A stretch of 59,639 bases of DNA from Leisingera sp. ANG-Vp (GCF_000813725.1 NZ_JWLD01000084.1:1-59639), one strand, 5' to 3'; counted from the first letter of the stretch, positions 34,601 to 42,422 are shown. Notes: generated by a model not told the origin, from the letters alone. Translations and numbers: made by a program.

Positions 34601-34643
34601 CGCGCATTTTGTGGATCCGGAAGGGGAGCGTCTCCGTGGGTAA
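31605..34643 (+). CDS. mgdC: Sarcosine oxidase alpha-subunit family protein; probable MgdC
   Basis: 1012 aa, the normal size for this subunit. N-terminal ferredoxin-like part (FTFDGKRYKGFEGDTLASAL; FKYHRPRGPLTSG), a middle NAD/FAD-binding part from about 195 (LLVIGAGPTGLMAALTAGRA) and a C-terminal GcvT/aminomethyltransferase domain from about 630 that binds tetrahydrofolate (FRISFSGELAYEIAVP, GTEALGVMRIEKGH). The GcvT part takes the C1 unit removed from the substrate as 5,10-methylene-THF. Overlaps mgdB (ATGA) and mgdD. Confidence 0.88.
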   Translation: MTDTVMNAGMNAGTVAFQADGSTGARKGVQVNRLDGGLIKGSKALNFTFDGKRYKGFEGDTLASALLANGVRLMGRSFKYHRPRGPLTSGSEEPNALVELRSGGRQEPNTRATVAELYDGLEANSQNRWPSLQHDFMAINDRFSNFLTAGFYYKTFMWPAAFWEKLYEPIIRKAAGLGSISFEDDPDAYDKGFLHCDLLVIGAGPTGLMAALTAGRAGAQVIIADEDFLLGGRLNAETFGIGDLTGAAWVEQAQAELASMPNVRVMPRTSIIGAYDHGIYGAVERTADHVLAPEAGKPRQILWRIYSKRAMLAAGATERPIAFENNDRPGVMLAGAVRAYANRWAVTPDQTVAVFTNNDDGHRTAADLIAKGVKVTAVIDTRAEAPKVEGAELFAGAQVIDTKGRLGLEVARLRLANGATRDVPCGALAVSGGWNPNVHLTCHQRGRPAWREDIAAFVPAGDLPQNMSVAGAANGDFSTAAALRAGAEGAVAALSELGIEAKADALPEAEDAPINVTPFWYVKEGKGRAWLDQQNDVTVKDVKLAHQENFRSVEHLKRYTTLGMATDQGKTSNMGGLAIMAELAGKQIPEVGTTMFRPPYTPVSFGVMAGRSVGEEFRPTRKTPSHKWAEEQGAEFVEVGQWLRAQWFPKKGETHWRQSVDREVLQTRNSVGICDVTTLGKIDVQGKDAAAFLNKMYANAFAKLPVGKVRYGLMLREDGIAYDDGTAARFAEDHFVVTTTTANAVLVYRNMEFARQCLFPDMDVQLISTTEAWAQFAVAGPNARKLLQKVVDPEFDISNEAFPFMACGEVTVAGGCRARLFRISFSGELAYEIAVPTRYGDAMIRKLMEAGEEFDAVPYGTEALGVMRIEKGHAAGNELNGTTSALNLGMGRMVSKKKDCIGNTLSEREGMNQENALKLVGFKPVNAAEPVQAGAHLMNADGEVSAATDQGYITSAAYSPVLGCSIGIGFLKSGDSRKGEVIRAVNPLEGKEVQVEVVSAHFVDPEGERLRG

Positions 34644-35217
34644 GTTCGATAATCATGGTCTGAAAGCGGTCTCTCCCCTGGGCGGGTTTGAGCCGCAGGT
34701 GGATGCCTTCACCGGTCTCTTGATCCGCGAGGTGACGGACCGGGCGCTGGCCTCGCTGGGCGCACGCCAGGGCAGCGAAGACGCGGTGAAATCCGCCGCC
34801 GCCTCCTATCTGGGCGGGGCTCTGCCGGAGCCTGCAAGCTGGAACGCAAATGGCGAGTTTGCAGCCTGGTGGATGGGACCGGATCTGTGGATGATCTCGG
34901 CGCCGCATGACAGCCACGAGCTGCTGGCGGGTGAGCTGAAGGAAGCTGTCGGCGAGGCCGGTTCCGTGGTGGAGCAGACCGACGGCTGGTGCCGTTTCGA
35001 CATGGAAGGCAGCCGCTGCTTTGACGTGCTGGAGCGGCTCTGCAATGCCAATATCCGGGCGGGGAAGCCGGGTGATGCCACCCGGACCTCGATGGAGCAT
35101 CTGGGGGTTTTCCTGCTGTGCCATGAGGCCGGACAGAAATACTCGATCGTGGGGCCGCGCAGCTCTGCCGGGTCGCTGCATCACGCGCTGGTGGCGGCGG
35201 CGCAGTCAGCGATTTAA
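34636..35217 (+). CDS. mgdD: Sarcosine oxidase gamma-subunit family protein; probable MgdD
   Basis: 193 aa. The GTG at 34636 (VGKFDNHGLKAVSPLGG) is preferred over the in-frame ATG at 34594 because GGAAGGGGAG lies in front of it and the preceding residues are alpha-subunit sequence in another frame. It overlaps mgdC by 8 bases. LDVLERLCNAN-like and HLGVFLLCHEAGQKYSIVGP blocks fit SoxG. It is the last subunit of the four-gene operon and is followed by a terminator-like hairpin. Confidence 0.82.
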   Translation: MGKFDNHGLKAVSPLGGFEPQVDAFTGLLIREVTDRALASLGARQGSEDAVKSAAASYLGGALPEPASWNANGEFAAWWMGPDLWMISAPHDSHELLAGELKEAVGEAGSVVEQTDGWCRFDMEGSRCFDVLERLCNANIRAGKPGDATRTSMEHLGVFLLCHEAGQKYSIVGPRSSAGSLHHALVAAAQSAI

Positions 35218-35237
35218 GGCTCTATAAACGAGTTTGG

Positions 35238-35268
35238 CAGGCGCTCCGGCTTACGGGGCGCCTGTTTC
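35238..35268 (+). terminator. Terminator of mgdABCD
   Basis: CAGGCGC-T-CCG / CGG-G-GCGCCTG hairpin followed by TTTCATTT. It overlaps the 3' end of the convergent LysR gene. Confidence 0.7.
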
Positions 35269-36195
35269 ATTTGGCGGCAGCACAATGAACTCGGCGGCGG
35301 CGGGGCTGGCGGCCCAGTCTTTGCAGGCTTTGGCAAACGCGCTGGTGATGCGGCGCGGGTTGGTGCGGTTGTAGCCGACGGCCAGTGACAGCGGGGTGCC
35401 GCCGTCGGCAATGGGCCGCGCCGCCAGCGGCTGGCCGCCATAGCTGAGATCGGTGGCGGGGCGCATGTTCAGGATGGCACAGCCGTGGCCCGCGGCGACC
35501 ATGGCGCGGACCATCTCGGTGGTGTTGGCTTGAACGATGGTTTCCGGCCGGCGGGTGAGGCCGGCAAACAGGCGCAGCTGATAATCGGTGACCATTGGCC
35601 GGTTCAGGGCAATCAGCGGCTCATTTGCCAGATCGGCGAGGCTCAGTACCTCATTTGCCGCCAGCGGGTGGCCGGGATGGAGCAGCGCGTAGGGTGGCGC
35701 CTGCAAAAGGACATCATAGTCGATTTGCGGATGGCTGCCGTCCGGAACAAACAGGATTGCGTCATAGCGGCCGTCCTGCAGGCCCGCCTGGGCGGCATCG
35801 TTGTGGCATTCCTCCAGCTCCAGCGCGACCTGATGCCGGGGCGCCAGGAAAGGCGTGAGGATTTGCGGTAGGAAGCCGGGGGCCACGGGCGCGTAATAGC
35901 CAAGGCGGAAGCTGCCGGTGAACTCCTGTTTCAGTTCGGCACCTTCGGCCAGGATTGAGTCGTAGTCCTCCAGCAAGCGGGTGAACTTGCGGGCCATGTC
36001 GCGGCCGGCCCGGGTGGGTTCAATGCCGCGGGCGCGGTGGCGGGTGATGAGCTGGAGCTGAAACTGTGTCTCGATCTGGTCAATTGCTGCCGAGACGGCT
36101 GAAGCAGCCACATGCAGCTCCTCGGCGGCGCGGCTGATGCTGCCGTGCTGCAGCGCGGTGGTGAAATAGCGCATGGCCTTGAGGGTGACGGTCAT
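35251..36195 (-). CDS. LysR-family transcriptional regulator
   Basis: 314 aa. The N-terminal winged helix reads AMRYFTTALQHGSISRAAEE, then LHVAASAVSAAIDQIETQF; the C-terminal periplasmic-binding-like effector domain runs from about 90 (GSFRLGYYAPVAPGFLPQIL). It is divergent from the sterol desaturase-like gene, so it probably regulates it. A perfect CCTCTGA-ATT-TCAGAGG palindrome covers its Shine-Dalgarno sequence. Confidence 0.92.
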   Translation of the reverse strand: MTVTLKAMRYFTTALQHGSISRAAEELHVAASAVSAAIDQIETQFQLQLITRHRARGIEPTRAGRDMARKFTRLLEDYDSILAEGAELKQEFTGSFRLGYYAPVAPGFLPQILTPFLAPRHQVALELEECHNDAAQAGLQDGRYDAILFVPDGSHPQIDYDVLLQAPPYALLHPGHPLAANEVLSLADLANEPLIALNRPMVTDYQLRLFAGLTRRPETIVQANTTEMVRAMVAAGHGCAILNMRPATDLSYGGQPLAARPIADGGTPLSLAVGYNRTNPRRITSAFAKACKDWAASPAAAEFIVLPPNETGAP

Positions 36196-36200
36196 CTTTA

Positions 36201-36217
36201 CCTCTGAATTTCAGAGG
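36201..36217. promoter_or_regulatory. Palindrome CCTCTGA-ATT-TCAGAGG over the LysR ribosome-binding site
   Basis: Perfect 7-3-7 inverted repeat ending 6 bases before the LysR start on the minus strand. In the LysR mRNA the AGAGG Shine-Dalgarno would lie in one arm of the hairpin. It may be an autoregulatory operator or a translation-limiting hairpin. Confidence 0.45.
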
Positions 36218-36294
36218 AATGTTATCTGAATATTCTGTTTTTCAAAGATGAAATTCCGCGGCAGGCTGTAGCTATCCTGAAAGGAGGGCAGCAG

Positions 36295-37275
36295 ATGAGC
36301 GAACAGGATCTGAAAGGCTGGAACCACTTGCCGGCATTGCCGCTGCAGACATCGCCGCTGTTTCACTGGCCGCCGCGGCCGGTTGCGGCGCTGAAGTGGT
36401 GGCTGAACGGCTGGTTTCTGATCTCGGAAAAACTGATCATTGCGGGCATTGCGCTGATCTCTTTCTACTGGTTCCAGCCGCCGCTGGAGGAGAGCCAAAA
36501 CCTGTCGCTCAGCTGGATCGCCCCGATGTATCTGCGCAACCTGGTTCTGATGGCCGGGGTGGCCGGGCTGCTGCACCTCTATTTCTACAGTTTCACCGCG
36601 CAAGGAAAGCGGCTGAAATACGACCCGCGGCCGCTGATGAAGAACGGGCGCCAGTTCACGCTGGGCGGGCAGATCCGGGACAACATGTTCTGGACCCTGA
36701 CCAGCGGTGTGTTTTTCTGGACTGCTTATGAGGTGCTGATGTTCTGGGCGATGGCCAATGGCTATGCGCCGATGATCACCTGGGCGGCGCATCCGGTCTG
36801 GTTCATTGCCCTGTTCTGGCTGATCCCGATCTGGGAGAGCTTTTACTTCTACTGGATCCACCGGCTGCTGCATGTGCCGTTCTTCTACAAACACGTGCAC
36901 GCGCTGCATCACCGCAATATAAACGTGGGCCCCTGGTCAGGCATGTCGATGCACCCGGTGGAGCATCTGATCTTCCTCGGCTCGGTGCTGATCCATTGGG
37001 TGGTGGCGGCGCATCCGGTGCATATTCTGTACCATCTGCAGTTCAACGCGCTGACTGCCGCAACCACCCATACCGGCTTCGAAGGGATGCTGATGAAGGA
37101 CAAGAACCGGCTGTCGCTGGGCACCTTCCACCACCAGATGCACCACCGCTATTTCGAGTGCAACTACGGCTCGCTGGAGGTGCCCTGGGACAAGGTGTTC
37201 GGTTCCTTCCACGACGGCACGGTGAAGGCCGACGCGGTGATGAAAGAGCGCCGCAAGCGGATCATGGGAAGCTGA
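36295..37275 (+). CDS. Sterol desaturase/fatty acid hydroxylase family membrane protein
   Basis: 326 aa with four or more membrane helices and the full set of di-iron histidine boxes: HRLLH (189-193), HVHALHH (about 200-206) and HHQMHHRYFE (279-288). Such enzymes hydroxylate or desaturate lipid-like or small hydrophobic substrates using O2. An AAGGAGGGC precedes the start. The substrate is unknown. It stands between mgdABCD and tmm and is divergent from a LysR regulator. Confidence 0.87.
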   Translation: MSEQDLKGWNHLPALPLQTSPLFHWPPRPVAALKWWLNGWFLISEKLIIAGIALISFYWFQPPLEESQNLSLSWIAPMYLRNLVLMAGVAGLLHLYFYSFTAQGKRLKYDPRPLMKNGRQFTLGGQIRDNMFWTLTSGVFFWTAYEVLMFWAMANGYAPMITWAAHPVWFIALFWLIPIWESFYFYWIHRLLHVPFFYKHVHALHHRNINVGPWSGMSMHPVEHLIFLGSVLIHWVVAAHPVHILYHLQFNALTAATTHTGFEGMLMKDKNRLSLGTFHHQMHHRYFECNYGSLEVPWDKVFGSFHDGTVKADAVMKERRKRIMGS

Positions 37276-37292
37276 GGCCTCAGGCTGGAACT

Positions 37293-38297
37293 TCAGGCCG
37301 AGGGGATCGGCCGGTTGTCCTGGACCCGGAACAGGTTCACCTTGCGGCGTTCCTCCTGCGGGGTGACGCCGAAGCTTTCGCGGTAGTGCTGCGACAGGGT
37401 CGAGGAGGTGGCGTAGCCCACCGCGTTGGCGATCGAGGTGATCGAGTCGCGGGAGTACATCACCAGCTGCCGCGCCGCGTTCATCCGCAGGGTGCGGTAG
37501 TAGATCGCCGGGCTTTGGCCGGTGGCGGACTTGAAGCTGCGCTCCAGCTGGCGCGGCGAGACGCCGATTGTGCTGGCGGCATCGCGGATCGAAACCGGGT
37601 GTTCCAGATTGTCGGCAAAGAGCTCAACAGCCTTGGCGACCGGTGGCGGCAGGCTGTCGGCGGTGCTGTCGGTCTTGAAGGCGGGGATCTTCTGGCGCAC
37701 GCCCTCGGCGCGGACCATCGGATGCTGGAACCAGCAGGCGACCTCGGTCATCACCGCATCGCCCAGGGCCTGTTCGATCAGCTTCAATGACAGGTCGAAC
37801 ATCGCCGCGGCGCCGCTGGCGGTGTACCGGCGGCGGTCCAGCACGATCACGTCGTCAACGGTGGCCAGTGAGGGGAACTCGGCGGTGAAAGCGGCCTTGT
37901 AGCACCAGTGTACCGAGCAGCTGTGGCCGTCCAGCAGGCCGGAACGGGCCAGCGGGAACACCCCGCCTGATACGGCGCCCATCTTGGTGCCGTGGCGGGC
38001 CAGGTGGCGCAGCTTGCCGTTGGAGGCCTTGGGGTCGTCGAACTTGCCTTGCGGGCTGGACAGCAGGAACAGGGTGTCGATCTCTTCGGCCTGATCCAGC
38101 GAGCAGTCCGGCTGGAAAGCCACATTGGCGGAGGCATTCACGCTGGCGCCGGCCTCGGACACAAGTTTCCATCGGAAGGTTTCGGTGCCGGCAATTTCAT
38201 TTGCCGCACGCAGGGGTTCGATGGCCGAGGTCAGGCAGGCCATTGGAAAGCCGGGAAAAATCAGGAAGCCGAGAGTCATGTTATTGCCGCGCTGCAT
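37293..38297 (-). CDS. GlxA-family AraC-type regulator (DJ-1/PfpI + HTH)
   Basis: 334 aa. N-terminal DJ-1/PfpI-like domain (LGFLIFPGFPMACLTSAIEPLR; VFPLARSGLLDGHSCSVHW) of about 200 residues, then an AraC HTH domain (DAASTIGVSPRQLERSFKSA and VGYATSSTLSQHYRESFGVTP). Members include GbdR and SouR, which sense glycine betaine, dimethylglycine or sarcosine breakdown products. An amine-related role here is inference from family and location. An in-frame ATG at 38279 (MTLGFLIFPGF) is an equally good start. Confidence 0.9.
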   Translation of the reverse strand: MQRGNNMTLGFLIFPGFPMACLTSAIEPLRAANEIAGTETFRWKLVSEAGASVNASANVAFQPDCSLDQAEEIDTLFLLSSPQGKFDDPKASNGKLRHLARHGTKMGAVSGGVFPLARSGLLDGHSCSVHWCYKAAFTAEFPSLATVDDVIVLDRRRYTASGAAAMFDLSLKLIEQALGDAVMTEVACWFQHPMVRAEGVRQKIPAFKTDSTADSLPPPVAKAVELFADNLEHPVSIRDAASTIGVSPRQLERSFKSATGQSPAIYYRTLRMNAARQLVMYSRDSITSIANAVGYATSSTLSQHYRESFGVTPQEERRKVNLFRVQDNRPIPSA

Positions 38298-38346
38298 GAG
38301 GTGGAGTTTAGCTTGCGAATGAGGATTCGCACAGCAGCGAAGGGGT

Positions 38347-38380
38347 GCCTGCGCCGTACAGGAAGGAAAACGGCGCAGGC
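38347..38380. terminator. Hairpin downstream of tmm
   Basis: Perfect 11-bp stem GCCTGCGCCGT / ACGGCGCAGGC with a 12-base loop, 21 bases after the tmm stop on the minus strand. No T-run follows. Confidence 0.5.
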
Positions 38381-38400
38381 GATCTGCCGGGGACGGGTCC

Positions 38401-39747
38401 CTAGTTCTGCAGATAAACTTCGAGGGTGTCGTCCAGGGCGTCCTTCCACGGGGTGTGGTGCACGGGCGCCATGGTGCCGGTGATGACCGATTTGTAGGAG
38501 TTGTTGCGGAAGGCCATGATGTCCTCCGCCTTGTGCCCCTTCCACTCGTAGAAGGCCTGGCAGGCGCCGGCCACGTCGAAGGTAGGGTAGTCGGTCTCTT
38601 CGATCAGCTCCAGCACATAGTCGCCCTGGTATTTGATCGCGTATTTGACGTCCGGTGAGGCTTCTTCGCGCTCTTCGCGCTCTTTGACGTCGGCCAGCAG
38701 GGTCTCTTTGTCTGCCGGGATCTCGATCTTGCCCATGATCGCATCGCGGACCCACCAGGCCTGCGCGTCGAACATGTTGAAGGTGAACCACTGGTCCTGC
38801 ATGCCCAGATAGAACATCTTGGGGTTATGGGCATAGACCACGCCTTTGTAGAGGTCGGCAGTGGCCAGGCGGTTGGCGGTCTTCAGGCGCAGATCGTCCG
38901 GCAGGAAGTTGAAGTAGTGCTTGTAGCCGGTGCAGAGGATGATTGCGTCGACCTCTTTCTGGGTGCCATCGGCAAAGGTGGCGGTGTTGCCGCTGACCGA
39001 CTCCAGCGCGGGCACTTCGTCCCAGTTCTCCGGCCATTTGAAGCCCATCGGCTCGCTACGGTAGGAGGTGGTGATCGATTTGGCGCCGTATTTCCAGCAC
39101 TGGGAGCCGATGTCTTCGGCCGAGTAGGAGGCGCCGAGGATCAGGATGTCCTTGCCGGCGAATTCGCGGGCGTCGCGGAAGTCATGGGCGTGCAGCACGC
39201 GGCCGTTGAAGGTGTCGAAGCCGGGGTAGAACGGCACGTTCGGGGTCGAGAAGTGGCCCGAGGCGCAGATCACGTGGTCGAAATCTTCCTTGTAGGTGCT
39301 GTCCTTGGAGTGGTCATGGACGGTGATGGTGAAATTGCCCGCGCCCTCGTTGTACTCCACCCAGCGGATGGCTGAGTTGAAGCGGATCCACTTGCGCACG
39401 TTGGCCTTTTTCACCCGGCCTTCGATGTAGTCGAACAGCACGGCGCGCGGCGGGTAGGATGCGATCTGCTTGCCGAAATGCTCCTCGAAGGAATAGTCGG
39501 CAAATTCCAGGCCCTCCTTGGGGCCGTTGGACCACAGGTAGCGGTACATCGAGCAGTGCACCGGTTCGCCGTTTTCATCCAGGCCGGTGCGCCAGGTGTA
39601 ATTCCACAGGCCGCCCCAGTTGTCCTGCTTCTCGAAGCAGACGATCTCGGGGATCTCTTCCCCTTTGTTGGCGGCGGACTGGAATGCACGCAGCTGCGCC
39701 AGGCCGGAGGGGCCGGCGCCGATGATGGCAATGCGTTTCTTGGTCAT
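38401..39747 (-). CDS. tmm: Trimethylamine monooxygenase (class B flavin monooxygenase)
   Basis: 448 aa starting [20 protein letters not shown], with FAD motif GAGPSG at 10-15, NADPH motif [20 protein letters not shown] near 198-217 and FMO-type [14 protein letters not shown]. Blocks such as [20 protein letters not shown] and [18 protein letters not shown] match marine bacterial Tmm. The enzyme oxidises trimethylamine to TMAO with NADPH and O2 in the cytoplasm. The in-frame ATG at 39834 is rejected because GGGAGAGCC precedes 39747 and the family starts there. Two palindromes of the tmm/dmmD type lie immediately upstream. Confidence 0.92.
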   Translation of the reverse strand: MTKKRIAIIGAGPSGLAQLRAFQSAANKGEEIPEIVCFEKQDNWGGLWNYTWRTGLDENGEPVHCSMYRYLWSNGPKEGLEFADYSFEEHFGKQIASYPPRAVLFDYIEGRVKKANVRKWIRFNSAIRWVEYNEGAGNFTITVHDHSKDSTYKEDFDHVICASGHFSTPNVPFYPGFDTFNGRVLHAHDFRDAREFAGKDILILGASYSAEDIGSQCWKYGAKSITTSYRSEPMGFKWPENWDEVPALESVSGNTATFADGTQKEVDAIILCTGYKHYFNFLPDDLRLKTANRLATADLYKGVVYAHNPKMFYLGMQDQWFTFNMFDAQAWWVRDAIMGKIEIPADKETLLADVKEREEREEASPDVKYAIKYQGDYVLELIEETDYPTFDVAGACQAFYEWKGHKAEDIMAFRNNSYKSVITGTMAPVHHTPWKDALDDTLEVYLQN

Positions 39748-39758
39748 GTGGCTCTCCC

Positions 39759-39774
39759 ATTGGTTCAGACCAAT
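39759..39774. promoter_or_regulatory. Palindromic operator, tmm site 1 (ATTGGT-N4-ACCAAT)
   Basis: ATTGGTTCAGACCAAT is a perfect 6-4-6 inverted repeat 12 bases upstream of the tmm start. It fits the size and symmetry of GntR/FadR-type (FCD) operators, and a GntR gene lies 1.5 kb away. A near-copy is found upstream of dmmD. Confidence 0.7.
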
Positions 39775-39790
39775 GTATTTATTTGGTTCA

Positions 39791-39806
39791 TTTGGTCTGA
39801 TCCAAA
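39791..39806. promoter_or_regulatory. Palindromic operator, tmm site 2 (TTTGGT-N4-TCCAAA)
   Basis: TTTGGTCTGATCCAAA, one mismatch in the arms; its centre is 32 bp from that of site 1, about three helix turns. It lies in the shared region between tmm (minus) and the binding-protein gene (plus). Confidence 0.6.
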
Positions 39807-39909
39807 TAGGTCCAAATTTGCGCCGGTAAGTCAACCAATTTTCATTGGAGGAATAAGATTCTTCTCAATTGGACTGGAAGCGCGCAAAATTATTGTTAGG
39901 ATTCAAACC

Positions 39910-41211
39910 ATGAAGACGACGAGTTTTGCGCATCAACTGACCGCGCGCGCGGCGCTGCCCCGGTTGTCCGTAGGGATGACAGAATCAGTGAATATAGGCT
40001 TTTTAGGCCCGCTTTCAGGGCGGGTGGAGAGCTGGGGGCTGCCCGGATTGAACGGTTGCCGGATCTGGGAGGACGGGCTGAACAAGGCCGGCGGGGTGCT
40101 GGTTGGCGGCCGCCGATACCCGATTCGAATCCATTCCTACGATTGCGGCTACAACCCTGACCGGGCGCTGGAAGGCGCGGTGGAACTGGTACAGAAGCAT
40201 AACGTTAAGCTGATGCTGATGCTGGGCGGAGACACATTCGCCCCGGTGCAGGACTTCCTGATGCGCAACAAGGTGCTGACCTCGACCCTGCTGCCCACCG
40301 ATCTGTCGCCGGATACGCCCTATCTTATCGCGCCCAGTGAAGCGCACCCGATCCAGAATGTGACCGGCGTCGCCTGGCTGGCCGAGAACCGGCCGGAGCT
40401 GAAAACCGTCGCTTTGTGCAGTCAGATGGACCTGCTGGGGCTGCCGACGCAGGCGGTTTACCGGGCGGCGTTCAAAGCGGCGGGCAAGAAGATCCTGAGG
40501 GAAGTGCAGTATGATGCATGCTCAATGGACCCAGGGCCGGTGGTGGATCCGATGCTGGAAAGCGGCGCCGATATCCTGTGCTGGTGCTCATCCTACACAC
40601 CGATGGTGCATGCGATGACCGAATACGCCTATGCCAAAGGGTTCAAGGGGCAGATCATCAGCTGCACCATGGATGGCTACGGCAAGCTGGTGGAGAAGAC
40701 CTCGGAAGAATTCATGGAGGGGGTTCTGTTCCAGTTCCCGGACTTTGACGATCCGCTGCTGCGGGAGAAAGCGTTCTTCTTCAATCAGCCCCACACGTTC
40801 TATGAAGAATACAACCGCCGCTTCCCAGGAACCTGGTCCGCGGTGAGCTGGGAATATGTGGCGATCCTCGATATCTGGCACAGCGCGGTGGAAAAGGCGG
40901 GCTCGGTCGAGTCCCCGTCGGTTCTGGCAGCGATGAAACAGCTGGGTCATGTCACCCACGCCTTTGGCCACGCGGAATGGTGGGGCGAGGAAATCTTCGG
41001 CATTTCAAACGCTTTGGTGGGGGATTGGCCGGTGGTGACCATCCAGGAAGGCAAGGCGCGGATTGCCGGGTTCGGCTCCATCCCGGGCTGGCTGGCGCAG
41101 CATTCCAACCTTCTGAAGGCGGAAATGGCGGCACTGGGGCAGCTGTGGCACCAGCGGCTGGAAAGCGCGGCGCCCGGCAATGAGGCCAGCGCGCGGGCGG
41201 TCCTGGGTTAA
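39910..41211 (+). CDS. Periplasmic-binding-protein-like protein (Peripla_BP_5/AmiC-FmdD type) without visible export signal
   Basis: 433 aa. VNIGFLGPLSGRVESWGLPG starts the type I binding fold, and EDFMRNK-like MLMLGGDTFAPVQDF, QIISCTMDGYGKLVEKTSEE and LVGDWPVVTIQEGKARI are closely shared with the paralogue at 42423. Its N-terminus (MKTTSFAHQLTARAALPRLSVGM) has no hydrophobic core, Tat or lipoprotein motif, unlike that paralogue. A cytoplasmic ligand sensor like AmiC is one explanation; an internal ATG at 39976 would give an even plainer cytosolic form. It is divergent from tmm and convergent with the GntR gene. Confidence 0.82.
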   Translation: MKTTSFAHQLTARAALPRLSVGMTESVNIGFLGPLSGRVESWGLPGLNGCRIWEDGLNKAGGVLVGGRRYPIRIHSYDCGYNPDRALEGAVELVQKHNVKLMLMLGGDTFAPVQDFLMRNKVLTSTLLPTDLSPDTPYLIAPSEAHPIQNVTGVAWLAENRPELKTVALCSQMDLLGLPTQAVYRAAFKAAGKKILREVQYDACSMDPGPVVDPMLESGADILCWCSSYTPMVHAMTEYAYAKGFKGQIISCTMDGYGKLVEKTSEEFMEGVLFQFPDFDDPLLREKAFFFNQPHTFYEEYNRRFPGTWSAVSWEYVAILDIWHSAVEKAGSVESPSVLAAMKQLGHVTHAFGHAEWWGEEIFGISNALVGDWPVVTIQEGKARIAGFGSIPGWLAQHSNLLKAEMAALGQLWHQRLESAAPGNEASARAVLG

Positions 41212-41217
41212 TCCGGC

Positions 41218-41943
41218 TCAGACTTCCTGCAGCAGCAGTTTCTGCTCGTCGATCAGGTGCAGCTTGATGAATTCCACCGCCGATTCCACATCGCGCGAGG
41301 CGATGGCGTTGAACAGCGTGTTGTAGCGCTTCTGGTAGTCCTGCATCCGCTGCGGCGTCAGGTGGCGGCGGCGCAGGGCGGTGCGGTAGGACAGGCGGCA
41401 GGCCTCGATCGTCAGCTCGTAGCAGGAGTGCAGCAGCGGGTTGCCGGAACCCTCGGCGATCTTGCGGTAGAGATCCTCCTCAGCCTCGATGAACGCATCC
41501 GTGTCGGTGCGCACGGCTTCGATGCGGGAGAGGATTTCGTCCAGCTCTTCGATCTGGCGCGGCGTCATGTTGATAACGGCGAGGCGGATCAGCTCCGGTT
41601 CCAGAATTCCGCGCACCACCAGGTGGTCCAGCGGTGAGACTTCCTTGGCCAAGGTGGAATAAGACGTCTCGGGCTTGGGATCGGAGCGGAATTTCACGAA
41701 ACTGCCAGAACCCGGGCGGCGGTGGATCACGTTTTGCGCAGCCAGAACATCCAGTGCCTCGCGTACAGTATTGCGGGCAACGCCGAGCTCGGACGCCAGG
41801 GTGCGCTCGGATGGCAGCCGGGTGTCGACCGGGTATGTGCCGGATTTGATGCGGGCAAACAAAGTGTCAATCACCACCTGCACGGTGGCGCCCACCGAAT
41901 GGGTGGTCAGGATCTGCGACGTGGTTTCTTCCGCTGAGCTCAT
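41218..41943 (-). CDS. GntR-family regulator, FCD (FadR) subfamily
   Basis: 241 aa starting MSSAEETTSQILTTH. The winged helix reads IKSGTYPVDTRLPSERTLAS and ELGVARNTVREALDVLAAQN, the classic GntR pattern. The C-terminal helical FCD domain (VVRGILEPELIRLAVINMTP and the metal-site His near HSCYELTIEACRLS) usually binds a small carboxylate. The in-frame ATG at 42030 is possible but the earlier 29 residues look unlike the family. It is placed between the two binding-protein genes and is the best candidate to bind the ATTGGT-N4-ACCAAT sites. Confidence 0.92.
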   Translation of the reverse strand: MSSAEETTSQILTTHSVGATVQVVIDTLFARIKSGTYPVDTRLPSERTLASELGVARNTVREALDVLAAQNVIHRRPGSGSFVKFRSDPKPETSYSTLAKEVSPLDHLVVRGILEPELIRLAVINMTPRQIEELDEILSRIEAVRTDTDAFIEAEEDLYRKIAEGSGNPLLHSCYELTIEACRLSYRTALRRRHLTPQRMQDYQKRYNTLFNAIASRDVESAVEFIKLHLIDEQKLLLQEV

Positions 41944-42422
41944 AATCTGGTTTTCCCGGCCGGCTGAGCGGGAGAATCCCCTGCTCCTGATCACTGCAAC
42001 AGGGGTGCCAATACCGGCTTTGGAGGCCATTTTGCAACCATCTGACGCAGCTGTGATTGGCTTTCAGCCTACCGGTTTCTGCGCCAGACAGCAAGAAAGT
42101 TGAGGAAATTGGTTCAGAAATTGGCTTTCTGGTTGATTTGTTAAGGTGAGCGGTAAGGGTATGTTTTAATGCCGTTTTTAATGTGCTTATTGCCGCATTT
42201 GCGCAGCTGTGGTCTGATTTTGGTGCCTTTTCGGTCCTGAAAGTGAAAGAAAATTTCTTGACGGTGAACCATCTCGCTGCCAGCCTTGATCCAGGGTGGG
42301 TCCAATTTGGATCAACTGGTTCAGTGGCGTTGGCCTGAACCCGCGGGTCCCGCAGGAGGGCCTCATCCCGCAGAACACACCGCCGCAAAAACAAACAGGC
42401 GGGTCCAACATGGGAGAAGAAG
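41944..42422. other. Intergenic region between the GntR and ABC transporter genes
   Basis: About 480 bases without an ORF. ATTTGGATCAACTGGT at 42305-42320 and ATTGGTTCAGAAATTGG at 42108-42124 each keep one half of the tmm/dmmD palindrome. A possible promoter is TTGTTA-N16-TATGTT near 42,138. It probably controls both the GntR gene and the transporter operon. Confidence 0.4.

Noticed and set aside
30054-35217. Calling the operon soxBDAG (sarcosine oxidase)
   Set aside because: Family is the same, but the surrounding mgs/gmaS genes and the altered delta subunit favour N-methylglutamate dehydrogenase; kept as an alternative in the entries.
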